Assembly (NCBI RefSeq): GCF_000701905.1
Contig: NZ_JNKC01000005.1
Coordinates: 248,001 to 312,000, forward strand
Source of the DNA: Proteiniclasticum ruminis DSM 24773
GTDB taxonomy: Bacteria > Bacillota > Clostridia > Clostridiales > Clostridiaceae
Length of the DNA stretch: 64,000 bases
Reading direction: 5' to 3'
The notes under the pieces were generated by a model. It did no database searches. It saw only the letters and a list, made by a program, of their open reading frames with translations, and had not been told where the DNA came from. The translations under genes and the position numbers were made by a program. The number at the start of each line of letters is the position of its first letter. Position 1 is the first letter of the stretch. Positions 1 through 6,633 of this stretch are shown here, one piece after another.

Positions 1-2
1 CC

Positions 3-410
3 TCGCTCAGCTCAAGACCTCGCCAGGCAACATCTTCTTCTCCAAGAAACAGAGAATCGCTTCAGGACAGCCTGACATCGATATTCAATGCTCTTGCAGG
101 GGAAGAGATTCTAAAATCTCCTGAAGAGAAAAAAAGAGACGAGGAGAGAGCCCGAAGAATAGAAGAAGCCAAAAGATCCATGGATATGTCAGAACCTGCT
201 GGTTCTAGCACACCCCCTGATATAACCACATCAACAGCTGATTTTTTCTCCGATATGGATCAAGAGGATACCGGCGGACTTCAGATCATCACATTAGATG
301 ACGAAGCTCAAGCTGACTTCAGTGATGAGTTTGAGCTGGATCTGTCGGATGCAAAGAAAGGAATTATCTGGAGTGAAATTCTGGATAAACCATTATCTCT
401 AAGGAAGTAA
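3..410 (+). CDS. Unrecognised acidic protein, 3' part only
   Basis: An open frame enters from the left edge and ends at TAA 408–410, giving at least 135 residues with no start in view; an internal ATG at 180 is not needed. The visible part begins with a Ser/Arg-rich stretch. A strongly charged helix-like segment rich in E, K and R follows, then a Ser/Thr/Asp-rich acidic linker. It ends in a compact tail containing IIWSEILDKP. I do not recognise the family. The tail resembles short conserved C-terminal tails that recur on otherwise unrelated bacterial proteins, but that is memory of a pattern and not an identification. There is no membrane segment or cysteine motif. A strong terminator follows directly, so this is the last gene of its unit. 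Confidence 0.65.
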   Translation, partial: SLSSRPRQATSSSPRNRESLQDSLTSIFNALAGEEILKSPEEKKRDEERARRIEEAKRSMDMSEPAGSSTPPDITTSTADFFSDMDQEDTGGLQIITLDDEAQADFSDEFELDLSDAKKGIIWSEILDKPLSLRK

Positions 411-420
411 CTGAAACTTA

Positions 421-451
421 ATAAAACACCTCCATATTGGGGGTGTTTTAT
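421..451 (+). terminator. Intrinsic terminator after the first gene
   Basis: A 13-base arm beginning ATAAAACACC pairs with GGTGTTTTAT on the right, with one G-T wobble, across a 5-base loop. The A-rich left arm means it could also act on the other strand. Confidence 0.85.
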
Positions 452-499
452 TCTGTGAAAAATTCATCAGTTTGTTGTCTTTTAATAGTCTACATGTGC

Positions 500-514
500 T
501 ACAACTATGTTGTA
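500..514. promoter_or_regulatory. Perfect short palindrome upstream of the chagasin-like gene
   Basis: TACAAC-TAT-GTTGTA is a perfect 6-3-6 inverted repeat ending just before the ribosome binding site AGGAAAGGAAG (about 519–531). It could be an operator or an mRNA hairpin near the start. It is seen once only, so its function is inference. Confidence 0.3.
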
Positions 515-570
515 ATAGGAAGGAAAGGAAGTGTTCTTCCATGAGATTCACAAAAACACTCTAATGTCTC

Positions 571-954
571 ATGCTGATGGTACCGCTGCTCATTATTTTT
601 GGTTGCAGCAATGATCGTTTGCCGCAGGAAGTCACCGCAGAAGAGAAGCGGCTGGAGATTATCCTTAAAGAGAATCCCACCACGGGTTACAGCTGGACTA
701 TGGATGATTTTGATACAACTGTGCTGCAGCTGGAGAAGGATGAATACAGTGCATCCCCCACAGAAGGTACCGTTGGAAGCGGAGGAACGCATCTGTATCG
801 CTTTACTGGACAGAAAGAAGGTAATGTCACTTTGACCTTCAGATATTATCGAAATTGGGAAAGTAAAGATACTGCAATAGAAGTAAGAAGCTATAGCATT
901 TTTGTGACTGATGATGGTAAGATCCAATCCGTGGATGTAAAGAACAAAGAATAA
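571..954 (+). CDS. Chagasin-like (I42) protease-inhibitor lipoprotein, signal peptide probably interrupted
   Basis: Chagasin-family proteins inhibit papain-type cysteine peptidases. The mature part shows the family's loops in order: NPTTGYSW, then GSGGTHLYRF, then YYRNWES in the place of the usual RPW loop. A lipobox-like IIFGC precedes the mature protein, so it should be a lipoprotein. The start is the problem. The good ribosome binding site (about 519–531) serves ATG 541, which begins MRFTKTL, a normal positively charged signal-peptide start. The frame then meets TAA at 562–564 before continuing from ATG 571. From 571 the leader lacks any charged residue and has no Shine-Dalgarno. So this is either a recent nonsense mutant, a sequencing error, or a gene read from a poor internal start. 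The family call is firm; whether it is functional is open. Confidence 0.7.
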   Translation: MLMVPLLIIFGCSNDRLPQEVTAEEKRLEIILKENPTTGYSWTMDDFDTTVLQLEKDEYSASPTEGTVGSGGTHLYRFTGQKEGNVTLTFRYYRNWESKDTAIEVRSYSIFVTDDGKIQSVDVKNKE

Positions 955-965
955 GTGACTCATGA

Positions 966-994
966 AAAAGCTGTCTTATTATGAGACAGCTTTT
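966..994 (+). terminator. Intrinsic terminator after the chagasin-like gene
   Basis: AAAAGCTGTCT pairs perfectly with AGACAGCTTTT across a 7-base loop, followed by T-rich sequence. Confidence 0.85.
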
Positions 995-1090
995 CATTTC
1001 TTTTCCAAAATGTCATCTACCAGTCTTCCAACAAAGTTACAATAGAATTGAGAATTTTTAGACGATATCGATAAAGGGGGATGTCAGCGG

Positions 1091-1996
1091 ATGAAATCAC
1101 AGGAAAAAAATCTATTATCGCTACTTATTATCGTTGTAATTGGTGTTTTCGCAGGAGGATGCAGCAACAATGCTTCACCTGTCGCCAAACCCAGCTTCAC
1201 ACCCGAAACCTATCCCATCATAGATGGCTCTACCGTAACTATTCCACTTTCAGAGCACTTGGCCGTCTCCCTTATGAATCTTGATCTGGAAACTGCCAGG
1301 CAATACGTTCTGCACAATAAAACCCATCAGGCTTATGTGAATCTCATCGAGAAGAAAGCGGACCTGATTTTTGTCACCAGTCCTTCCGCAGGTGAACTGG
1401 AGCTGGCAGAACAAAAAGATGTGGAGCTTGAAGTTATTCCAATCGTCAGTGAAGCTTTTGTTTTCCTTACTGGAGCCGATAACCCCGTGACGAACCTTTC
1501 CCTAGAGGACATTCAACGTATTTACAAAGGTGAAATCACCAACTGGAAAGAGGTGGGTGGGGAGGATCTCCCAATCACAGCCTACCAGAGGCCGGTGGAC
1601 TCAGGGAGCCAGACCGGTTTTCTCGACCTGGTGATGAAGGACCAGCAGCCCATGGATGCCCCCTCCACACTGGTCATCGCAGGAATGGGGGAGCTCATTG
1701 ATACCGTAGCAGCCTACACCAACGAACCCAGCGGGATTGGGTACTCCTATTATTACTATACAAGTGAAATGTGGGGGAATGAGAACGTGAAGCTTCTTTC
1801 TGTAGATGGTATTGAGCCCAACAATAAGACCATCAGTTCACATGAATATCCCATCCACACCGCATATTATGCAGTCATACGAAAAGAGGAAGTAAAAGAC
1901 TCTGATGTGAGAAAAATCATTTCTTACATTCTTTCTGAGGACGGCCAGAACCTGATGGAGGAGGCTGGATATGTTAAAGTTACAGAAAAGAAATAA
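1091..1996 (+). CDS. PstS-like substrate-binding lipoprotein
   Basis: 301 residues. The N-terminus has a charged start, a hydrophobic core and a lipobox ending FAGGC, so it should be anchored outside the membrane. The rest is a type II periplasmic-binding fold of the phosphate-binding (PstS/SphX) group. The diagnostic stretch YKGEITNWKEVGG, followed by the ligand-loop type SGSQTGF, is clear at about residues 147–185. No pstCAB transporter genes follow. Instead a second lipoprotein gene overlaps its end by 26 bp, so it may be a solitary binding or sensing protein, and phosphate as ligand is only an inference. An AAAGGGGG Shine-Dalgarno lies about ten bases upstream. An ATG at 1081 in another frame is not used. 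Confidence 0.8.
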   Translation: MKSQEKNLLSLLIIVVIGVFAGGCSNNASPVAKPSFTPETYPIIDGSTVTIPLSEHLAVSLMNLDLETARQYVLHNKTHQAYVNLIEKKADLIFVTSPSAGELELAEQKDVELEVIPIVSEAFVFLTGADNPVTNLSLEDIQRIYKGEITNWKEVGGEDLPITAYQRPVDSGSQTGFLDLVMKDQQPMDAPSTLVIAGMGELIDTVAAYTNEPSGIGYSYYYYTSEMWGNENVKLLSVDGIEPNNKTISSHEYPIHTAYYAVIRKEEVKDSDVRKIISYILSEDGQNLMEEAGYVKVTEKK

Positions 1997-3473
1997 GCTG
2001 CTGAACTGGAAAATAAAGTATCTCAATGTATTCATTTTATGTTTTTTCGTTTTTCTCTCCACAGCCTGTCAGCCGGATATTCAAGAACCACAAGACTTGC
2101 CAGCCAGTCCATCACAAAGCAATATACCAAAGACTCCTCATGAGTCTCCATTCAAACAGGTTCATTCCCCAGTGCATTTTGTCTACATGATTGAGAATTC
2201 TCTCGTAACAGATACTGTGACAAAAGATTTGAAAGACGGCTTTGGGGAAACCTATGCCCAAGTGCGAGGGTACAAAGATAAAAACCTCCAAAAAAGCATC
2301 AACGAAAAAATTAAAACTTTTCATGACAGCAGAAAGCAGCTCACAATCCCTCCATATCGGGGCATAAAGAGAGTAATCACCGAAGAGTATGAACTGAAAG
2401 AGCACTATATCAATACCTATCCAACCTTCAACTTTAATAATCTCTTGTCTTTAGCCAGCAACAGCAGCCTGGTATACAGCAATGGTGATCCCAGCAAAGA
2501 TATTTATTTGGACTTCACCGAGACCCTCACGTTGGATCTTGCCACTGGAGAAACAGTGCATTTTGAGGATCTCTTTGTAAATGATGCCAACTACGAGAAA
2601 ATCATCAACGATTATATCAAGATTTTTTTGGAGCAAGAGTTCTCCTATGAGGAGTATCGGGAATGGTTCGGAAGCGTTGAACTTGTTGCACCTTTTAAAG
2701 GAATCAGCGAAAACCCAAAGTTCTTCCTTTCATATAATACGCTGGTTCTGCTTCTGGATAGTGAGACGCCAGAGTTCAACACTCAATACAATACTCAATA
2801 CCTGAATATCCCTTACCTTGAATTAAAGGATATTTTGGCAATAGAAGAACGTTTTTCTGCGGACGTCGACAACCTCTACTTGGACGAAAATACGCCAAAT
2901 ATTACAATGATCAGCAGTTACGATAAATATGTCACAGGTAAATCCTATCAGGAAAACAAAAATGGGGTGGACTACTACATTAATTACAGGTATGCTCCAG
3001 CAATCCCTCAAAGCATCGTGGATGATTTCATCACACACCTTGATCCAAATGAAACTCCTCCAGATTATGTAAGAACTGTTTATAAAGAAGGAAGTATTTC
3101 ATTTACTGGAGAGTATATTTCGGCTTCCATCGCTATGAACTACTCTGGTCCTAATGAGCAGTTTGTCTTCCGAAACTTTTTCAGCGTCTATTCTCCTGAA
3201 GGGGAAGTACTCACAATAGAAAAAGTATTCAAACCTGATTTCGACTACAAACCTGTCATCATGAGTCTTCTGGAGGACTCCATATCTTACGAACAGAAGA
3301 AATTTGATCCTAACGTGGATGAACTCTATGAGAGCCTTACATTCCGAATCTCTGGAGATGGGCTCTACTTTACAACGAAGCCCGTTAAGTCCAGTGAAAA
3401 GGAAGAATCCCCTATACAGTTTGGGCTGCCTTTTAAAGAAATCGGTTTAGATCACCTCATATTTTTTGATTAG
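1971..3473 (+). CDS. Large lipoprotein with RsiV-like (DUF3298-like) repeats
   Basis: 500 residues. A basic start and a long hydrophobic stretch end in the lipobox LSTAC, so this is a predicted lipoprotein. Around residues 180–290 it has the layout of DUF3298/RsiV-type domains: a strand reading TLTLDLATGETVHFEDLF, an amphipathic helix, then FFLSYNTLVLLLD and IPYLELKDIL. A second segment (about 315–500) shows a similar order (VYSPEGEVLTIEKVF, then LTFRISGDGLYF), suggesting an internal duplication. RsiV itself is a lysozyme-sensing anti-sigma factor, but here there is no cytoplasmic anti-sigma part, so the role is unknown. The start is supported by GGAGGAGG just upstream, inside the preceding gene, which implies translational coupling. 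Confidence 0.7.
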   Translation: MLKLQKRNKLLNWKIKYLNVFILCFFVFLSTACQPDIQEPQDLPASPSQSNIPKTPHESPFKQVHSPVHFVYMIENSLVTDTVTKDLKDGFGETYAQVRGYKDKNLQKSINEKIKTFHDSRKQLTIPPYRGIKRVITEEYELKEHYINTYPTFNFNNLLSLASNSSLVYSNGDPSKDIYLDFTETLTLDLATGETVHFEDLFVNDANYEKIINDYIKIFLEQEFSYEEYREWFGSVELVAPFKGISENPKFFLSYNTLVLLLDSETPEFNTQYNTQYLNIPYLELKDILAIEERFSADVDNLYLDENTPNITMISSYDKYVTGKSYQENKNGVDYYINYRYAPAIPQSIVDDFITHLDPNETPPDYVRTVYKEGSISFTGEYISASIAMNYSGPNEQFVFRNFFSVYSPEGEVLTIEKVFKPDFDYKPVIMSLLEDSISYEQKKFDPNVDELYESLTFRISGDGLYFTTKPVKSSEKEESPIQFGLPFKEIGLDHLIFFD

Positions 3474-3486
3474 AAGGAGAAATCCC

Positions 3487-4476
3487 ATGAAAAAAATTTC
3501 TATTCTTATGTTACTGATGTCTGTAATTCTGATGACTATTTCTGCTTGCAGCATCAATAACAAAAATAATAGTTCAGAAAACCTTTCAGAAACACCAAAC
3601 ACCAAACCACCCAGTATTTACGTGGATGGCTTGGTGTACACAGCAACAGGAGAAAATCTTCCTATAGAAGTGGATCCGTCTATCATCCAGAAAGTGACTC
3701 ACATCATACCAGGGACCGAATTCCCAGCCGAAGAAGGAACAATCAACTTCCCTTTAAATAACGGCTCCTACGCCCTAATAACGGATACAGAAGAGTATGT
3801 GGTCGTATCCATTGACCAGAAATGGCAGAAATTTACAAAAAGGGTGGATCACATCCCAACTCCAGGAAAATACTTGATGGATGATGCTAGAATTTCAGGT
3901 GGCACATGGATCTATCTGAGACCCGACCAGACTTTCGTCTTCATGAGAGATGCGGCTACATCCTATGTTCCACAAGGAACTTATAGAATCTCTGGAGATG
4001 AGCTTATATTGGAAGTATCAAAAGAAGAATACTATATCTTTAAAATAGAAGGAGATACTTTGCAACTCAAGGATGGGACACATATCAAGGAGTTGGTCCC
4101 AATAAACAGTCTGTTTCTAAGAAATGAGGTTGAGCAGCTCATTGAGGAAGATCCAATGAATTTCACAGAAGAAGAAATCAGAAGTGGTATGAGTCTCATC
4201 GAAGAAAACTTCAGTTTTCCTGGTGCCACATTGAAGAAACTGTGGTACGAAGAGGATAAGACTACTAAACTCCGTAATTCCTATATGAACTACGGAAGGG
4301 GTAAAATCAACGGTATCAGCCCCGAAAATGTCCTGGTGATCCTTTCTGAGTTCATTACAGCTGATACAGATGAAAACCCTGTACTAAACCCAAACAGCAC
4401 CTACACCGACTATCAGTGGATCCTGATAAGAAGCAGAAAAGGGGATCCGTGGCGCATCGATGATCAAGGTTATTGA
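3487..4476 (+). CDS. Lipoprotein of unknown function
   Basis: 329 residues from ATG 3487, chosen because AGAAGGAGA sits six bases upstream; a TTG at 3466 in the same frame would give a pointless extension. The start MKKISILMLLMSVILM followed by SAC is a typical lipoprotein signal. After a Ser/Asn/Thr-rich spacer comes a domain rich in beta strands. It contains TWIYLRPDQTFVFM and YVPQGTYRISGDELILE, a pattern like small lipocalin-like or copper-resistance-NlpE-like barrels, though I cannot assign a family. A second part (about 230–329) is helix followed by strands. It follows the DUF3298-like gene by 13 bp and shares its operon. Confidence 0.65.
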   Translation: MKKISILMLLMSVILMTISACSINNKNNSSENLSETPNTKPPSIYVDGLVYTATGENLPIEVDPSIIQKVTHIIPGTEFPAEEGTINFPLNNGSYALITDTEEYVVVSIDQKWQKFTKRVDHIPTPGKYLMDDARISGGTWIYLRPDQTFVFMRDAATSYVPQGTYRISGDELILEVSKEEYYIFKIEGDTLQLKDGTHIKELVPINSLFLRNEVEQLIEEDPMNFTEEEIRSGMSLIEENFSFPGATLKKLWYEEDKTTKLRNSYMNYGRGKINGISPENVLVILSEFITADTDENPVLNPNSTYTDYQWILIRSRKGDPWRIDDQGY

Positions 4477-4491
4477 ATCTCAAACACCGAA

Positions 4492-4529
4492 AAAGAACTA
4501 GGGAGAGCACAACTCTTTCCTAGTTCTTT
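4492..4529 (+). terminator. Intrinsic terminator ending the lipoprotein operon
   Basis: AAAGAACTAGG pairs perfectly with CCTAGTTCTTT across a 16-base loop, just after the stop of the third lipoprotein gene. Confidence 0.85.
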
Positions 4530-4970
4530 ATCGTATTGCGTGATGGATTGAAGTGATAAGCTCTTTGGGCAAAACTTATCTTGAATACATAGTAACATAA
4601 AAAGTAGAAGGAAAATCCCGAACTTCTTCGGGGTATTGATAAATTTTGTCAATCTCTCAAAATGTACAGCACCATAAGAAAGAGATTACCGGACGAAACA
4701 CAAAGTACATTCATTGATCGAATATAAAAACCACACTCAGAATGGTCACAAACCAAGTATCGATTGAACCACCAGGCACTTATGGAAAGTACGGATGCCA
4801 ATATAAACACATAGTCTTATCGAAGAAACAACAAGCAGCAAAAGCTCAGCTGTAAAAACTTGAGCAAGTGAAACACTAAAATGAATATCAGGGGGATCAT
4901 TCAACTGTTCCGAACAGCAAGAATGAAGAAACATCGCGAAAATAATCAGAAGAGGCGGTATATCCCTTTA
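4530..4970. other. Gene-free stretch with possible decayed coding sequence
   Basis: No intact gene is supported here. In the plus frame of about 4720–4960 the translation reads like protein, with stretches such as EPPGTYGKYGCQYKHIVL. It is broken by several stops (for example TAA at about 4850 and 4877), which fits an old gene remnant. I do not recognise the source. A small perfect hairpin (CCCGAA-CTTC-TTCGGG, 4618–4632) has no T-tract. A third TCGCGA core at 4934–4939 belongs with the operator sites just downstream. Confidence 0.35.
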
Positions 4971-4978
4971 AATAATTT

Positions 4979-5004
4979 ATTTCGCGAAATGTTGATTTCG
5001 CGAA
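4979..5004. promoter_or_regulatory. Two TTTCGCGAA palindromes over the recombinase promoter
   Basis: ATTTCGCGAAAT (4979–4990) is a perfect 12-base palindrome. ATTTCGCGAA recurs at 4995–5004 with the palindromic core TTCGCGAA. Their centres are 16 bp apart. They cover the -35 box and spacer of the promoter at 4992–5020. A third, weaker core (TCGCGA, 4934–4939) is centred 48 bp upstream of the first. The arrangement looks like a tandem operator for a repressor; which protein binds is unknown. Confidence 0.55.
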
Positions 5005-5020
5005 TTTAATGCGATATAAT
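4992..5020 (+). promoter_or_regulatory. Promoter of the tyrosine recombinase gene
   Basis: TTGATT, then a 17-base spacer, then a perfect TATAAT (5015–5020). The transcript would begin near 5027, which rules out the longer ATG at 5009 as the start of the gene. Confidence 0.75.
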
Positions 5021-5092
5021 AGAGGTACAACAGCAGATTTCATGTTATTTCACCGAAATCGCCCTTCTGATTACGTAATAAGGATGGTATTT

Positions 5093-6085
5093 ATGAGCAA
5101 CGAAAATTCAACTACCTACTATGAAGTTTACCCCGAGCGTGTTCTTGACTTTCTCAACTACTCCAGCACCATCCGTGGGAAAGCCGACAGCACTATTGAA
5201 GCATACCGGTACGATCTCGGCTTATTCTTCCGCTTTTTAAAAAGACACAGAAAACAAATCCAACCCGATGTTCCATTTGATCAGATCCTGATTCATGACG
5301 TTAATGATGATTTCATAAAAAAAGTGACACTCTCAGAGATTTATGCATTCTTATCTTACATGGATAAACAGCGTCATAATTCCGCATATGCAAGAGCCAG
5401 AAAAACGGCCTGTATCAAAACTTTTTTTAAATACTTATCCGTCAAAGCCCGTATCATCGATAAAGATCCAACTTTAGAACTGGAAAGGCCGAAAATCAAG
5501 AAAAGAAACCCCGTCTACCTTACCTTAGACGAAAGCCGAACTCTCCTAAGATCCATGGATAAAGATAATATAAACTTCAAAAGAGATTACTGTATCCTTA
5601 CACTGTTTCTAAACTGCGGAATGCGTCTCTCTGAACTTGTAAGCATCAGACTTAGCAAGATGAAAGATGATACACTCACCGTCATCGGTAAAGGAAATAA
5701 AGAACGAGTTGTATATCTGAATCAAGCCAGCTTAAGCAGCATCCAGCAATATCTCACAGTTCGTTCCAACATCGAAACAAAAGATGAATACAAAGATTAT
5801 CTATTTTTGTCCACCCACAAAAGACCCATAAATAAAAGAACCGTGGAAATTTTAGTTAAAAAACACGTGCATACTGCTGGTTTATTTGACGAAAAATATT
5901 CACCTCATAAACTTCGACACACTGCTGCTACACTCATGTACAAGCACGGAAAAGTAGATATCAGAAGTCTTCAAATGATTTTAGGGCATGAAAATGTCTC
6001 AACGACTCAGATCTATACTCATGTTGATAACGAGGCCTTGCGTGAAGCTGTAAAACTGAACCCATTAGCAGAAGAAACAGAATAA
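5093..6085 (+). CDS. Xer-type tyrosine recombinase, catalytically complete
   Basis: 330 residues. An N-terminal SAM-like core-binding domain (about 10–120) precedes a tyrosine-recombinase catalytic domain. All catalytic positions are visible: Arg in CGMRLSEL, Lys in the GKGNKERVVYL hairpin, HKLRH, LGHENVSTT and the nucleophile Tyr in QIYTHV. Proteins of this length and pattern are a conserved chromosomal Xer-like group in Clostridia, but a mobile-element integrase cannot be excluded. The start at ATG 5093 has AAGGATGG upstream; earlier in-frame ATGs (5009, 5084) lie at or just after the promoter. It stands alone between its own promoter and terminator. Because the XerD homologue at 57.6–58.5 kb lacks catalytic residues, this may be a working chromosome-dimer resolvase. 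Confidence 0.85.
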   Translation: MSNENSTTYYEVYPERVLDFLNYSSTIRGKADSTIEAYRYDLGLFFRFLKRHRKQIQPDVPFDQILIHDVNDDFIKKVTLSEIYAFLSYMDKQRHNSAYARARKTACIKTFFKYLSVKARIIDKDPTLELERPKIKKRNPVYLTLDESRTLLRSMDKDNINFKRDYCILTLFLNCGMRLSELVSIRLSKMKDDTLTVIGKGNKERVVYLNQASLSSIQQYLTVRSNIETKDEYKDYLFLSTHKRPINKRTVEILVKKHVHTAGLFDEKYSPHKLRHTAATLMYKHGKVDIRSLQMILGHENVSTTQIYTHVDNEALREAVKLNPLAEETE

Positions 6086-6102
6086 CATCTAAATAACCCC
6101 AA

Positions 6103-6156
6103 AAAACACAACATATTGATTTTATTAACATCTATTAATTCTATATGTTGTGTTTT
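6103..6156 (+). terminator. Long inverted repeat after the recombinase gene
   Basis: AAAACACAACATAT pairs perfectly with ATATGTTGTGTTTT (14 bp) across a 26-base AT-rich loop, 17 bases after the recombinase stop. It ends in a T-run on both strands and is probably a terminator, though the loop is longer than usual. Confidence 0.65.
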
Positions 6157-6582
6157 AATTTTATGTAATTTCAATCGAAATAGGTTTACATAATTATTTA
6201 AATGTAAATATTGGGGATATCTACATTCCCCCTTCCCCCTTCCACCTCCCCTTTTCTTCTCACGTGTAGCAGATAAATTATGTATTTAGATTATCAACTA
6301 GTACGATCTGAAGCCTCTACTTAGCTCAATGACAGACTAAAAACATTTCATATTTATGTATAATTTTGCGTATTTTTATAAATTACTAATTATTCCTAAT
6401 ATTCATTTTATTGAAATCTCTCTATAATTTCGTCCTCCTGTTAATGACACTATTTTAATATTCAGATAATATAAATGAAAGAAAAGCATGAAGGTATTGA
6501 TAATTTTTAACAACCCATATTGTTACATCAGTTGATTTGCCTATTTTACTTCATAATATATCCCCTTTTTTATAACTCAATA
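6157..6582. other. AT-rich intergenic region between converging units
   Basis: No gene is supported in these 426 bases. Two features stand out. One is a dif-like inverted repeat at 6183–6210. The other is a pyrimidine tract at about 6227–6260, which gives clustered G-runs on the minus strand. The rest is AT-rich and unremarkable. Confidence 0.5.
6183..6210. repeat. dif-like inverted repeat next to the Xer-type gene
   Basis: GGTTTACATAA and AAATGTAAATA flank a 6-base centre, the 11-6-11 spacing of Xer recombination sites. The first arm differs by one base from the inner arm of the Bacillus subtilis dif site read on this strand. The inverted core is TTTACAT/ATGTAAA. In AT-rich DNA such a match can arise by chance. 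Confidence 0.3.
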
Positions 6583-6626
6583 AAAAGCCCAACTGTATCA
6601 GAATAAACTGTAACAGTTGGGCTTTT
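6583..6626 (-). terminator. Terminator of the antiporter operon
   Basis: AAAAGCCCAACTGT and ACAGTTGGGCTTTT form a perfect 14-bp stem just beyond the last antiporter gene. Confidence 0.9.
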
Positions 6627-6633
6627 ATCAATA

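Noticed and set aside
505-963. Minus-strand open frame over the chagasin-like gene
   Set aside because: It is antisense to a gene with clear family motifs, has no ribosome binding site, and its translation has no recognisable features.
4618-4632. Small hairpin CCCGAA-CTTC-TTCGGG as a terminator
   Set aside because: Perfect six-base stem but no T-run, and a good terminator already stands 90 bases upstream.
6086-6633. Replication terminus at the switch from plus to minus genes
   Set aside because: The strand switch and the dif-like repeat suggested it, but the few lines counted show the plus strand C-rich on both sides, and the plus-strand genes on the left have the G-poor coding strand expected of lagging-strand genes.
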